DNA of 64,000 nt from Leptolyngbya sp. KIOST-1 (GTDB lineage Bacteria > Cyanobacteriota > Cyanobacteriia > Phormidesmidales > Phormidesmidaceae). The notes below the pieces were generated by a model. That model saw only the letters and a program-made list of their open reading frames with translations, did no database searches and was not told the origin of the DNA. Shown here piece after piece: positions 9,157 to 17,394 of the stretch; the first letter of the stretch is position 1, and each line of letters starts with the position of its first letter. The position numbers and the translations under genes are program-made. The stretch covers positions 1,674,001 to 1,738,000 of the forward strand of contig NZ_JQFA01000002.1 in assembly GCF_000763385.1 (NCBI RefSeq), given 5' to 3'.

Positions 9157-10077
9157 GTGGCTGAAGTCAAGCTTTTAGATCAGGCACAGGCACCTGTCGA
9201 AACGCGATACTACGCCTGGCATTGGCATCACCAGTCAGCCACTATAGCCTACGACCTGCGCGGGGAAGGGCCGCCTATACTCTTGCTACCTGCCCTCAGC
9301 AGCATCTCTACCCGTGTCGAGCTCAATACTGTAGCGGCAACGTTGGCTCAGCACTATGAGGTGGTTACCCTAGATTGGCCAGGGTTTGGGGAGTCTGATC
9401 GCCCAGCCTGGCGAACTCGCCCAGCGATTTACCACGCCCTGCTGAAGGATTTTGTTCAGGATATCGTGCCAGGGTTGGCCGGGTTGGTAGCGGCTGGCCA
9501 TAGTACGGGGTACGCCCTGGCCCTGGCTACCGACGGAAGTACCATACCCCAGTTACGAGCGATCGCGCTGATGGCACCAACCTGGCGTGGGCCACTGCCC
9601 ACAGCGATGGGCAATCATCGCTGGGCCTATAGCCTGCTGCGTTGGTTAGTATGGTGCCCGGTGGTGGGGCAAGCCCTGTATGCCTTGAATGCTCACCCAA
9701 CTTTTTTACGATGGATGATGAGTCGCCATGTCTACAGCGATGCCGCCCACATTACCCCAGAGCTGATGCAGGCTAAGCACCAAACAACCCAAACTAAGGG
9801 AGCCAGATTTGCCTCCGCAGCCTTTGTAACAGGGGGTCTCGACCCAGTGCAGCAGCGCACTGACTGGCTAGATTTGATGCAGGTGGTGACGGTACCTAAG
9901 CTGGTCATTGTTGGGCAACAAAGCCCACCCAAGTCTAAAGCCGAGATGGAGATGCTGAGCGCTATGGCCGGAGTGAAGTCTGCCATGGCACCAGGCTCTT
10001 TGGGTTTGGGAGAAGAATATTCGGAAGAAGCACTGGCCATTCTGCTGCCGTTTCTAGCCCGGCATTTGGCGGACTAA
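9157..10077 (+). CDS. Alpha/beta-fold hydrolase
   Basis: This 306-residue alpha/beta hydrolase has the strand-loop region GPPILLLPALSSISTRVE (oxyanion area), VVTLDWPGFGESDRP, and the nucleophile elbow GHSTG with S116. A late LVIVGQQSPP strand precedes the expected acid. The terminal histidine is not obvious, and the substrate cannot be told. The start is the GTG at 9157, with AGGAC at 9146-9150 as a plausible ribosome-binding site. It is the last gene before the element-like block. It resembles cyanobacterial hydrolases annotated only by fold. Confidence 0.75.
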   Translation: MAEVKLLDQAQAPVETRYYAWHWHHQSATIAYDLRGEGPPILLLPALSSISTRVELNTVAATLAQHYEVVTLDWPGFGESDRPAWRTRPAIYHALLKDFVQDIVPGLAGLVAAGHSTGYALALATDGSTIPQLRAIALMAPTWRGPLPTAMGNHRWAYSLLRWLVWCPVVGQALYALNAHPTFLRWMMSRHVYSDAAHITPELMQAKHQTTQTKGARFASAAFVTGGLDPVQQRTDWLDLMQVVTVPKLVIVGQQSPPKSKAEMEMLSAMAGVKSAMAPGSLGLGEEYSEEALAILLPFLARHLAD

Positions 10078-10145
10078 TCTAATCACGCCTTAACGCCGTA
10101 TTGAACGACATTTAGCGAGGGTGCTTCCATTATTTATGTGCTTTC

Positions 10146-10394
10146 TCAAAGAAGAATATACCGAGTCAGAATAGACATGACCTCGCCAGGATTGGGGGTA
10201 GGTAGGAGCGGGCTCCATATTCCCACTTCGGCATAGCCGAGCCCATAGAGATTATGGATGGTGCTCGTAACACCCCTCGGGGAGCCAATCAGCAGATGCC
10301 GTAACGGTTCTCGACCAGACGGAGCATCTTCAACCGCAATTGGTAAAAGAGCAGAGTGAGGATTCTGCGGGTAGTTTGCCGGAGGTCGAGTCAT
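10146..10394 (-). CDS. Small conserved cyanobacterial protein of unknown function
   Basis: This 82-residue protein has the core HLLIGSPRGVTSTIHNLYGL followed by YAEVGIWSPLLPTPNPGEVMSIL. I recognise the pattern from small proteins scattered through cyanobacterial genomes, but know no function. It has no signal peptide and no membrane segment. It lies between the alpha/beta hydrolase and the first element-type gene, facing left, with a 141-bp spacer upstream. It may mark the chromosome side of the boundary. Confidence 0.6.
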   Translation of the reverse strand: MTRPPANYPQNPHSALLPIAVEDAPSGREPLRHLLIGSPRGVTSTIHNLYGLGYAEVGIWSPLLPTPNPGEVMSILTRYILL

Positions 10395-10535
10395 TGTGGT
10401 TCACCAAATGAGGAGTTATGGAGGGCGTTGAGAGAACTAAGCGCTCCAGGATGCTCAACGACCTTTGTCGCTTCAAGACCACAATAACTACAAGGTTGCT
10501 GTTAGGGCAACAAAATAATGCACGAGTGACAAGAT

Positions 10536-10883
10536 TTAGTCTCGTTTTCGCTTCCGCTTTCGTTCCCAAATCTCTCGGAGGTGGGAGGGCTCATTCTCAA
10601 ACTGACTCCAGAGAGCATGAACTTCGGCCAGCCGACGCTTATCCGCTTCGGATGGCTCGCGGCGATGCTCTCCCTGCGAGAACCAGTGGGCCACGGTGCT
10701 CTTAGAGCGCCCGCATAATTCCGCTAATTCGTCGTAGGTGACAACCCAGTACTCTAGGAACTCTTCCGGCTCCATTTGTCTCGAAATCCTAGCCTTGTAA
10801 GCCTTGAACAGTTCCCAGTGTCGTCTGGTTGGGGTTTTAGCGGCTATCATGGCAAGAACGTGAGCATGCACGGGTGACAACAT
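10536..10883 (-). CDS. Helix-turn-helix DNA-binding protein with basic tail
   Basis: This 115-residue cytosolic protein contains a clear helix-turn-helix: VTYDELAELCGRSKSTVAHWF, about residues 47-68. It ends in a highly basic tail (REIWERKRKRKRD). Proteins of this form are frequent on cyanobacterial plasmids and are usually left unnamed. It is 15 bp downstream of a leftward gene of 127 residues, so it probably belongs to the parM-parR operon that starts at 12945. It could regulate that operon or assist partition. The role is inferred from position. Confidence 0.65.
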   Translation of the reverse strand: MLSPVHAHVLAMIAAKTPTRRHWELFKAYKARISRQMEPEEFLEYWVVTYDELAELCGRSKSTVAHWFSQGEHRREPSEADKRRLAEVHALWSQFENEPSHLREIWERKRKRKRD

Positions 10884-10898
10884 TCAGGTTATAGTACG

Positions 10899-11282
10899 TC
10901 AATTTAGAACTGATCCGGTAGTTTGCCTTGAGGATATTTGGCTATTCCCTAGATCTTTGTGTAGCTCCTGCCGAATCAGGGCGAACCGCTGCACATCTGC
11001 CTGGGTTAGCCAGGACTCAATTTCGTAGAACGTTTGCCCACCCTGTCGCTGAGTCCGCAACGTGAGAATCGTCTCCGGCAGGTGGTGGGCATCGCCCCTG
11101 AACTCGATATTCAGATCGCGCCCCCGCTCCACAATTGTGTAGAACTGCTTGCCCTCAAACACTCGCTGCCCCCGGTGCTGCCCCTGGCAAAACCGCTCCA
11201 GGAGCAGCACCGCCGTCCCCGCAATCTGCTCCTGAGTCTGGCGGTCAACAACGGTCGGTGTTCTGGGGCGCGGTGAGGTCAA
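10899..11282 (-). CDS. Stand-alone copy of a tail module shared by four element proteins
   Basis: No known function is recognised. Residues about 22-115 follow the pattern: helix (AGTAVLLLERF), then F-x-G-K-x-x-Y-x-I (FEGKQFYTI), a strand pair, IL, and a closing helix LTQADVQRFALIRQEL. The same pattern ends the primase-polymerase (17395-18921), the giant methyltransferase-helicase (19192-25866) and the 531-residue protein (25869-27464). Here it stands alone with a short N-terminus. The gene overlaps the upstream ParR candidate by four bases (ATGA), which implies co-expression with parM-parR. Confidence 0.6.
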   Translation of the reverse strand: MTSPRPRTPTVVDRQTQEQIAGTAVLLLERFCQGQHRGQRVFEGKQFYTIVERGRDLNIEFRGDAHHLPETILTLRTQRQGGQTFYEIESWLTQADVQRFALIRQELHKDLGNSQISSRQTTGSVLN

Positions 11283-11767
11283 GTCAAGTCATTGATGAAA
11301 GGGTTGAGCCCCGCCATGATGGCGGCATCGTCGCCCAAGAACTCCCGCAGGGGCTGATCCACCGGCCCTGCGGCGGTCACCGTTTTGATGGGTGCTGCTG
11401 GGGCGGATGCCATAGAGCCATTAGCCGATGGTAGATGTCGTGGGTATGGCTTACCCAGTGGGAGAGCTGTCTTGGGTGGAGTTATCGAATCATCGAAGGC
11501 TTCCCACTCCGGCAGAAACCGTTCCTTGATCTCTAGAATCTGAGTCGTCAACTGCTGAATTGATCGCACAGCCTGCCGCCGAATTTCATCCTGGGGAGAT
11601 TGAATGGCTGCCATGGCAAAAGGGCCATAGCAGCCATTCAGCGCCGATCGCATACGGGCATGGAGGTCGTGGCGAGACTTTCCCCGGCAATAACCAATCA
11701 CCGCCACATCCAGCTCATCTCGGCTGGAGTACTGAATCCGGGCCTTTGTTTTGGAGGTTTGGGTCAT
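11279..11767 (-). CDS. parR: ParR candidate, iteron-binding adaptor of actin-type partition
   Basis: This 162-residue protein is encoded 44 bp downstream of the ParM-like gene on the same strand, the place ParR takes in type II partition operons. Its N-terminus (ARIQYSSRDELDVAVIGYC, then HDLHARMRSALNG) could form a ribbon-helix-helix, and the C-terminal third is Pro/Ala-rich and probably flexible. No direct similarity to a characterised ParR is claimed. The case rests on gene order plus the 11-bp iterons upstream of parM. It overlaps the next gene by four bases. Confidence 0.5.
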   Translation of the reverse strand: MTQTSKTKARIQYSSRDELDVAVIGYCRGKSRHDLHARMRSALNGCYGPFAMAAIQSPQDEIRRQAVRSIQQLTTQILEIKERFLPEWEAFDDSITPPKTALPLGKPYPRHLPSANGSMASAPAAPIKTVTAAGPVDQPLREFLGDDAAIMAGLNPFINDLT

Positions 11768-11811
11768 TCCTTTGAGTCCTTATCGTTGCTGCGATTGGGT
11801 AGAGTTTGGCG

Positions 11812-12945
11812 CTAGCGGGTCTGGGTTGGATTGGCGCTGTACATGAACGTTTTGAACAACCCATAGACATCGGCCCAGCGGACGCTGGTGATCAAGTCGG
11901 GTTCTGCCGTACCCTCCTGGCCTCGCAGCACGTCGGTCATCTCCTGTCGCAGGGCCTCGGCCCAGGTGATCTGCTGAGTAAGCCCGCGCTGGTCAAAAAA
12001 CTGCTCCAGCTCTGGCCTAATAAAGTAGGCGGCACCCCCGCCGACAATTACCTCTACTTCAGCCGAGGGCAGCCACTCCACCAGAAACTGATTCACCCGA
12101 TCTAGATAGAACTCCCGAGCATAACTACAGGCCCTGGTCAGATCGAGAGCTTCCTTACGGCCTGGGACGTGGAAGGTAGGATGGTCTTGAAGGATTGCTT
12201 CCAGCAGAGCCGGATCATCAGGAGCGACACCCGGCAGTTCGGTGGCACACTGCTTTAGGTATTCCACGAACCCTGGCCCCTGGGAGGTGCTGTTGGTTTC
12301 CTGGGGTGTGCTGCCCTTCTCGAAGGTGAGGATAGAGAGATTGCGGTGGCCGAACATGAGGACGACGACGGTAGAATCGCGAATTCCCACCCCAGCCCTC
12401 GCTAGCTGTAATCCCTTCGCCAAGTAGAGCCCAGCTCCTTCTGGCTGCATCTCAACGCGCTCTAGTTGCCCAAACAGAGACCGGCCCCGAAAGCTGAAGT
12501 CTGAAATAGCTCCCAGAATCTGAGCCTTCAACTCCTTGCGGTCTTGCCAATATTCTTCCAGCGGCAGCAGCAGACCCAGCTGAGCGGTGAACTCACAACC
12601 CGAGGTGTCGAAGTCCTGGGTGACCAAGGTTTTCTCAGCGATGACGCCGAGGGTAGCCAGGATTTTGTAGACAGCGCGATCGCGCTTCGGCAGAGCCAGA
12701 CCCGAGTCACCTTTTTGGGCGATCGCCAACGCCCCAATGGCATAGGCACTATTGCCCACCATCACATAGGCACTGTCCTCGGGTTCCTGGCTGGTCAACC
12801 CGCCCAGCATTAGTCGATCAAGCCGCGCTGGGTTCAACCGAGCCACCTGGGGGTCGAGGTGCAGCAGGTAGGGCTGGCCCTGCCAGTAGAGACACTTGGT
12901 GGCAGAGCTGCCCATGTCGATATAGGTCTGGATGATCTGGGTCAT
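11812..12945 (-). CDS. parM: ParM/StbA-like actin-family ATPase for DNA segregation
   Basis: This 377-residue actin-fold protein probably polymerises to push sister copies of the element apart. The phosphate-1 loop is IDMGSSATK (D10). The connect motif has P168-E169-G170, and the adenosine motif is VIVGGGAAYF (G302-G304). The phosphate-2 loop reads VLMFGHRN (196-202 region), with Met197 where ParM normally has Asp. That is unusual for a working ATPase, but may be typical of this cyanobacterial branch. It is the first gene of a leftward operon with the ParR candidate. Nine 11-bp iterons lie 99-288 bp upstream of its start, as in plasmid R1 parC. Confidence 0.75.
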   Translation of the reverse strand: MTQIIQTYIDMGSSATKCLYWQGQPYLLHLDPQVARLNPARLDRLMLGGLTSQEPEDSAYVMVGNSAYAIGALAIAQKGDSGLALPKRDRAVYKILATLGVIAEKTLVTQDFDTSGCEFTAQLGLLLPLEEYWQDRKELKAQILGAISDFSFRGRSLFGQLERVEMQPEGAGLYLAKGLQLARAGVGIRDSTVVVLMFGHRNLSILTFEKGSTPQETNSTSQGPGFVEYLKQCATELPGVAPDDPALLEAILQDHPTFHVPGRKEALDLTRACSYAREFYLDRVNQFLVEWLPSAEVEVIVGGGAAYFIRPELEQFFDQRGLTQQITWAEALRQEMTDVLRGQEGTAEPDLITSVRWADVYGLFKTFMYSANPTQTR

Positions 12946-13043
12946 AGTTTGAATGCCAATGACAGCGTTTAATCAACATCCTGAAGAGCAAAGAGGGCCT
13001 TCAATTCTGTTGATGAATATCTGTATTCTGAATCGCCGGTTTT

Positions 13044-13233
13044 ATTCACGACTTAATAACGACTGAATTGTTATCTTCAGCAAAATCCATCATCGTTTTG
13101 ATGACTGAAGAATTTCATTCACGACTTATTCACGACTTGATAACGACTTGATAACGACTTGTCTAGCTAGATTCTGGCAGAACTCTAGAATCACTGAATC
13201 ATTCACGACTTGATAACGACTTAATCACGACTT
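13044..13233. repeat. parC-like centromere: nine 11-bp direct repeats in three clusters
   Basis: The consensus is RATWMACGACTT-like, best written [A/G]AT[T/A/C][C/A]ACGACTT in 11-bp units. Copies start at 13044 and 13055; at 13117, 13128, 13139 and 13150; and at 13201, 13212 and 13223. Within each cluster the units are head-to-tail with no spacer, one helical turn each. R1 parC likewise has 11-bp iterons in clusters flanking the parM promoter, bound by ParR. The site fills the 432-bp gap between parM (leftward) and the mobilisation genes (rightward). It could instead be, or overlap, the oriT recognised by relaxase accessory proteins. Confidence 0.75.
13167..13192. promoter_or_regulatory. Inverted repeats between iteron clusters
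   Basis: CTAGA (13167-13171) pairs with TCTAG (13184-13188), and GATTCT (13170-13175) with AGAATC (13187-13192). The overlapping dyads fall in the only sizeable gap between the second and third iteron clusters. They might be an operator or an oriT hairpin. No nick-site consensus was recognised. Confidence 0.35.
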
Positions 13234-13524
13234 GCTGGTTGGGGTCTTTCTATAAGAGACGAAAACCAATCACCTAAGTGATGAATAAAAACAAATTTTG
13301 CTGCTTGTTGGATTGATCAGAACTGGCAATATCTGTGGGCTACAACAGAGACTATTGCTCCCCCTCCCTTAGCACAAATGCCCCGGCAAAAGCCTGATGG
13401 GCTGCCCTGGGGGCTACGCCACTCCACTGCGTTTCGTCGCTCCGCGTTTCACACACCACGCCCAGCCCTGGGCCAGGGGGTTGCAGAAACCCAGCAATAT
13501 CAAGGGTTCCAGGTATGGGAGCCA

Positions 13525-13887
13525 ATGGCCGGTCGTTTACGAATTACTAACGAATTCACGGAAAAGCTCATGGGTAAAGGATTTAGCGTCTCGCTGCCCC
13601 TCGAAGAGGCGGCAATCGTCGAAAAAGAGGCCAATCGGCTGGGCCTACCCGCCGCCAGCATCATTCGCCTGATGATGCGCGACGGGCAGCAGCGCCGCGA
13701 ACTGGAACGACAGGTGGATGATCTGAAGGCTCGGATGGAGCTGCTGCAAGTGCAGTTTCAGGGGCTCCAGATTTTGCTGGAGACCATCGCCCTGGAACAG
13801 GCCAATGCTCGGGGGCCGCAGGCGCTGGAAAATCGCAAGGCGCTGATTCAGGAAATCCGCAAGCGCCAGGGTTTAGTAGAGGGCTAG
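13525..13887 (+). CDS. Ribbon-helix-helix relaxosome accessory protein candidate
   Basis: This is a small DNA-binding protein with FSVSLPLEEAAIVEKEANRLGL followed by PAASIIRLMMRDG, a ribbon-helix-helix pattern, then a long coiled coil (RRELERQVDDLKARMELLQ) and a basic end. The gene ends 10 bp before the relaxase ATG, a position typical of MobC/TraY-like oriT-binding proteins. The frame is open from an ATG at 13378, but that segment looks non-coding. An ATG at 13525 has GGGAG just upstream, and an ATG at 13570 starts directly before the ribbon strand. I give 13525; 13570 is nearly as likely. Confidence 0.6.
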   Translation: MAGRLRITNEFTEKLMGKGFSVSLPLEEAAIVEKEANRLGLPAASIIRLMMRDGQQRRELERQVDDLKARMELLQVQFQGLQILLETIALEQANARGPQALENRKALIQEIRKRQGLVEG

Positions 13888-13897
13888 GAGGTCAGCC

Positions 13898-16591
13898 ATG
13901 CTCAGCCTGACGGTGATCAGCGCCAACCAGGGCGAAACATACTACACCGCCGAGAATTACTACACCAATGAAGAGAACCAGGCCCACTCGGGTTGGTGGG
14001 GCCAGGGGGCCAAGAGCCTGGGGCTATCAGGCCAGGTGCAGGGGGCCGACTTCAAGAACCTGCTCCATGGCTCCCATCCTCAGGGGCACCAAACTCTATC
14101 GGGTCGAAAGATTGACCCAGATCGTCATCGAGCCGGGCTGGATTTAACTTTTAGTGCGCCCAAGAGTATCAGCCTGGCGGCCCTGGTCGGGGGGAATGAA
14201 GCGATCGAGCAGGCCCATCGCACTGCTGTTACTCGTACCCTGGCTATCATCGAGGAGCGCTATGCCCAAACACGGGTGCGGACACCGGAGGGACGTCAGG
14301 TAGTTGGCACCGGCAACCTGATCGTCGCCCAGTTCCACCACGACACCTCCCGCGAGAAGGATCCGCAGCTGCACACCCATTGCGTGGTGATCAATGCCAC
14401 GCAGCTGAATGATGGTCGCTGGCAGTCGCTCCACAACGACACCCTCTTCAAGCAGCAAAAGCTGTTGGGGATGATTTACCAAAACGAGCTGGCGGTGGAG
14501 GTGCAGCGCCTGGGTTACGGCATTGAGCCCAGGGCCAACGGTCAGTTTGAACTCCGGGGGTATCAAGCCGAAGACCTCCAAACTTTCTCCAAGCGGCGGG
14601 AGCAGATTCTGGCAGCAGTAGAGGAGAATGCGACGGCCCAGGCGCGAGAGCTGGCGACGCTGATGACCCGAGCACCTAAGGGCAAGGAAATCCCCAGAGA
14701 AGAACTGCGCACCTACTGGCAGCAGCAGGCCCAGGCGCTGAAGCTGGAGCACCCTCAACCCCAGTTGATGGACTGGCAGAGCCAGCCGAAGCGGGCCACT
14801 CAAGCCGGGCTGACCCACTGCGCTGAGCGGGAGGCAGTGTTCCATCGCGAGCAAGTGGAGCGGTTTGCCCTGGAAAACCATCTGGGGCAGCAGCTCTTTG
14901 ATGACGTGCAACAGACAGTGGACACCGATCCGGAAGTGATTCACACCCATGACCAGCGGCTGACTACCCAGACGGCGGTGCTGCGGGAGTTGGAGACCAT
15001 TCGCACGGTATTGGATGGCCGAGGAGATGTGGGGGCGATCGCCTCGCCAGACTTGGTGGAAGCAAATCTGCGCAATCAGGGCCTGACCGAGGGCCAGGTG
15101 CAGGGGGTGATGTTGGCGGCCACCACCCGCGATCGCGTCATCGCCTGGCAGGGGGTGGCTGGGGCGGGGAAGAGCTATGCCCTGAATCAGTTTCGCCAGA
15201 TTGCGGAGGCCCAGGGCTACACCGTTCGGGGCTTTGCTCCTAGTGCGGAGGCGGCGAAGGCCTTGGGCGACTCGGCTCAGATTCAGCCGGTGGAAACAGT
15301 GGCAGCATTGCTGTGTGCTCAACCAGTGGAACCGAACCCGGCTCAGCCTGAGGTATGGGTGGTAGACGAGGCGGGGCTCTTGAGTGCCAAGGATGCTTTG
15401 GCCCTGGTGACCAAAGCCCAGGCGCAGCAGGCCCGAGTGGTTTTGGTGGGAGATACCCGGCAGCTGTCGGCGGTGGAGGCGGGGAACCCGTTCAAGAGTT
15501 TGCAGCAGGCGGGGATGGCGACGGCCTACCTCACCCAGTCGTTGCGGCAGAAGAACCAGCAGATCAAGGCGGGGGTTGACCTGATTGCCGCTGGGGAAAT
15601 TGCAGCGGGGGTGCGGCAGTTGAAGCCGTACATCCACCAGGTGAGTAGTCAGGAGGCGAGGGCAGCGGCGATCGCCCGCGACTATCTCGCCCTGGCTCCA
15701 GATGAGCGAAAGAAGACCTTGCTCTTGGCAGGCACCAACCAGGAGCGATTGGCGATTACCCAGCTGGTGCGAGAGGGCATGAAGGCAGAAGGCACCCTAG
15801 GCCAAGGTCTGACGGTAAAGCGGCTGAAGGCGAGGGATTTAACGGAGACCCAGGCCAGCTATGCCCACCATTTTCAGCCGGGGAATATGCTGATTCCCCA
15901 GGCCAGCTACAAGCGGCTGGGGTTAGAGAAGGGGCAGCGCTACGAGGTGCTGACGACGGATAGTCACAGTAATGGGCTGACGCTGCGGGGGCAATCCGAG
16001 GGAGCGTTGCAGGTGGATCCAGCCCAGATCCGGCGGAAGTCGGTCTATGAAGTGGAGGAGATGGAGATTGCGGTGGGCGATCGCCTGCGGTGGACGTGCA
16101 ATGACCATGCCCTGGGGCGTCGCAATGGCCAGGAGTTTGAGGTGGTGGGGCTTGAGGAAGGGCAGGTACTGATGCGTTGGGGGCAAGGGGAGTTGGGATC
16201 CTTTGAGGGTTCGGAGCTAGCGCATCTGGACTACGCGCTGGTCAGCACCACCTATGCGGCCCAGGGCAAATCGGCGGAGCGGGTGATTGGGGCGTTGGAT
16301 CGCCATGTGGCGCGCGCGAGCTTTTATGTGGCGGTGAGCCGGGTGAAGCGAGAGCTGCGGCTATATGCCTCGGAAGATTTGGATCGGCTGATCGAGCGGG
16401 TGGAGCGATCTAGGGCAAAGGAAAACCCTGGGGAGGTTACGGGTATCAGTAGTGGCCGCTCTCAGCCCACTGATTTGCCGCTACCGACCAATTTGAACAA
16501 TTTAGTTGCTATGGCCAGCCAACAGGCAAACCTGGCCCACACAATGCATAACAACAGTTCCAACAAACAAGATGGAAGCTTGGAACGATAG
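13898..16591 (+). CDS. MobF-family conjugative relaxase-helicase (TraI/TrwC-like)
   Basis: This protein nicks oriT and unwinds the strand to be transferred. N-terminal relaxase domain: tyrosine pairs Y15-Y16 and Y21-Y22, and histidine triad H148, H159 and H161 (PQLHTHCVV), with the same spacing as TrwC. The C-terminal helicase domain has Walker A GVAGAGKS (419-426), Walker B WVVDEAG (D490, E491), and late motifs including YALVSTTYAAQGKSAERV. At 897 residues it is near TrwC length. It is the only large rightward gene of this part and is transcribed away from the parC-like repeats. Its presence makes the element self-transmissible in principle. Confidence 0.92.
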   Translation: MLSLTVISANQGETYYTAENYYTNEENQAHSGWWGQGAKSLGLSGQVQGADFKNLLHGSHPQGHQTLSGRKIDPDRHRAGLDLTFSAPKSISLAALVGGNEAIEQAHRTAVTRTLAIIEERYAQTRVRTPEGRQVVGTGNLIVAQFHHDTSREKDPQLHTHCVVINATQLNDGRWQSLHNDTLFKQQKLLGMIYQNELAVEVQRLGYGIEPRANGQFELRGYQAEDLQTFSKRREQILAAVEENATAQARELATLMTRAPKGKEIPREELRTYWQQQAQALKLEHPQPQLMDWQSQPKRATQAGLTHCAEREAVFHREQVERFALENHLGQQLFDDVQQTVDTDPEVIHTHDQRLTTQTAVLRELETIRTVLDGRGDVGAIASPDLVEANLRNQGLTEGQVQGVMLAATTRDRVIAWQGVAGAGKSYALNQFRQIAEAQGYTVRGFAPSAEAAKALGDSAQIQPVETVAALLCAQPVEPNPAQPEVWVVDEAGLLSAKDALALVTKAQAQQARVVLVGDTRQLSAVEAGNPFKSLQQAGMATAYLTQSLRQKNQQIKAGVDLIAAGEIAAGVRQLKPYIHQVSSQEARAAAIARDYLALAPDERKKTLLLAGTNQERLAITQLVREGMKAEGTLGQGLTVKRLKARDLTETQASYAHHFQPGNMLIPQASYKRLGLEKGQRYEVLTTDSHSNGLTLRGQSEGALQVDPAQIRRKSVYEVEEMEIAVGDRLRWTCNDHALGRRNGQEFEVVGLEEGQVLMRWGQGELGSFEGSELAHLDYALVSTTYAAQGKSAERVIGALDRHVARASFYVAVSRVKRELRLYASEDLDRLIERVERSRAKENPGEVTGISSGRSQPTDLPLPTNLNNLVAMASQQANLAHTMHNNSSNKQDGSLER

Positions 16592-16605
16592 GGGATTGGC
16601 CGAAG

Positions 16606-17205
16606 CTATCGGTCAGCCTCAAAAATCTGGCTTGCTTTCAGAGTGAGATCTGGAAACTCGACTGAGGCAATAGCCCTCTGCAAACCAAATACTCCAACCT
16701 CTTGATAGGTCTCACCAGCTAGCGACAGCACCATGACGGTTTGGGCTACGGGGTCAACTAGCCAGTACTCCGGCACCCCAAGGGCTGCGTACTGAGCCCG
16801 TTTGGAGACATAATCGCGGTCTCGATTGGTTTTGCCAGGGCTGACAATCTCAACCACCAACCGAGGGGGTGGCATATCACGGGTGATCGTTAACCGCCTC
16901 TGGGTCAGTTCCAGATGCTCAGGGCAAAGCACCACCAGGTCGGGGTAGCGGTTGGCCGCATCGTTCGGTTGCAAGACCGGCACTTGCAGTTCTAACGCAT
17001 GGATTTTGATTAACCGCAGGGGAGCGACGTTGGCCGCGACCAGCAGAAATTGCAGGTAATTAGCCAGCCAATTATTCGGTTCTGACTCGGGTGGCAATTC
17101 GACTAACTCCCCACGCACTAATTCAAAACGCCCCTCTAGCGGCGTCTCATTACTGTAGGCAAGATACTCCTCAAAGGAAGCGAGCTTTACCTTTGCCTGG
17201 GTCAT
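16606..17205 (-). CDS. Uma2-family (DUF820) putative endonuclease
   Basis: This 199-residue protein belongs to the Uma2 family, very abundant in cyanobacteria, with a PD-(D/E)XK nuclease fold. Visible motifs are FELVRGELVELPP, YPDLVVLCPE (catalytic Asp), LVVEIVSPGKTNRDRDYVSK (E and K) and GVPEYWLVDP. The biological role is unknown. It is convergent with the relaxase (14-bp gap), with its own 189-bp upstream spacer. It may be an insertion between mobilisation and transfer modules and is not obviously part of transfer. Confidence 0.85.
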   Translation of the reverse strand: MTQAKVKLASFEEYLAYSNETPLEGRFELVRGELVELPPESEPNNWLANYLQFLLVAANVAPLRLIKIHALELQVPVLQPNDAANRYPDLVVLCPEHLELTQRRLTITRDMPPPRLVVEIVSPGKTNRDRDYVSKRAQYAALGVPEYWLVDPVAQTVMVLSLAGETYQEVGVFGLQRAIASVEFPDLTLKASQIFEADR

Positions 17206-17394
17206 AGCCTTTTCCCCGCAGACGTTGTTCTCATCCTAGCGTGCTGCATGGCTTTACCTAACCCCTGGACTGCCCTGCCTACCCCCCGCATAAAAAGCTT
17301 TTAGTTAACTCGGCCCAAATGACCCAATATTCAAAGATCCAAGCCAACCTACGGCAGACGTTCATGGTCTACTTAACCAAGCAATAACGTAGAC

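Noticed and set aside
10078..10535. Search for the left attachment site near the first element gene
   Set aside because: No copy of the tRNA-Gly 3' end (GGTTCGAGTCC-type) could be found here by eye.
13044..13233. 11-bp repeats as a CRISPR or simple microsatellite
   Set aside because: Units are phased in clusters with conserved core and unique DNA between, as in partition iterons; no spacers.
13378..13524. First 49 codons of the ribbon-helix-helix frame
   Set aside because: The sequence is unlike protein and an ATG with GGGAG follows; treated as untranslated leader.
14144..15637. Long open frame opposite the relaxase gene
   Set aside because: It is the complement of a gene with clear relaxase and helicase motifs; its translation is Leu/Gln/His-rich without domain pattern.
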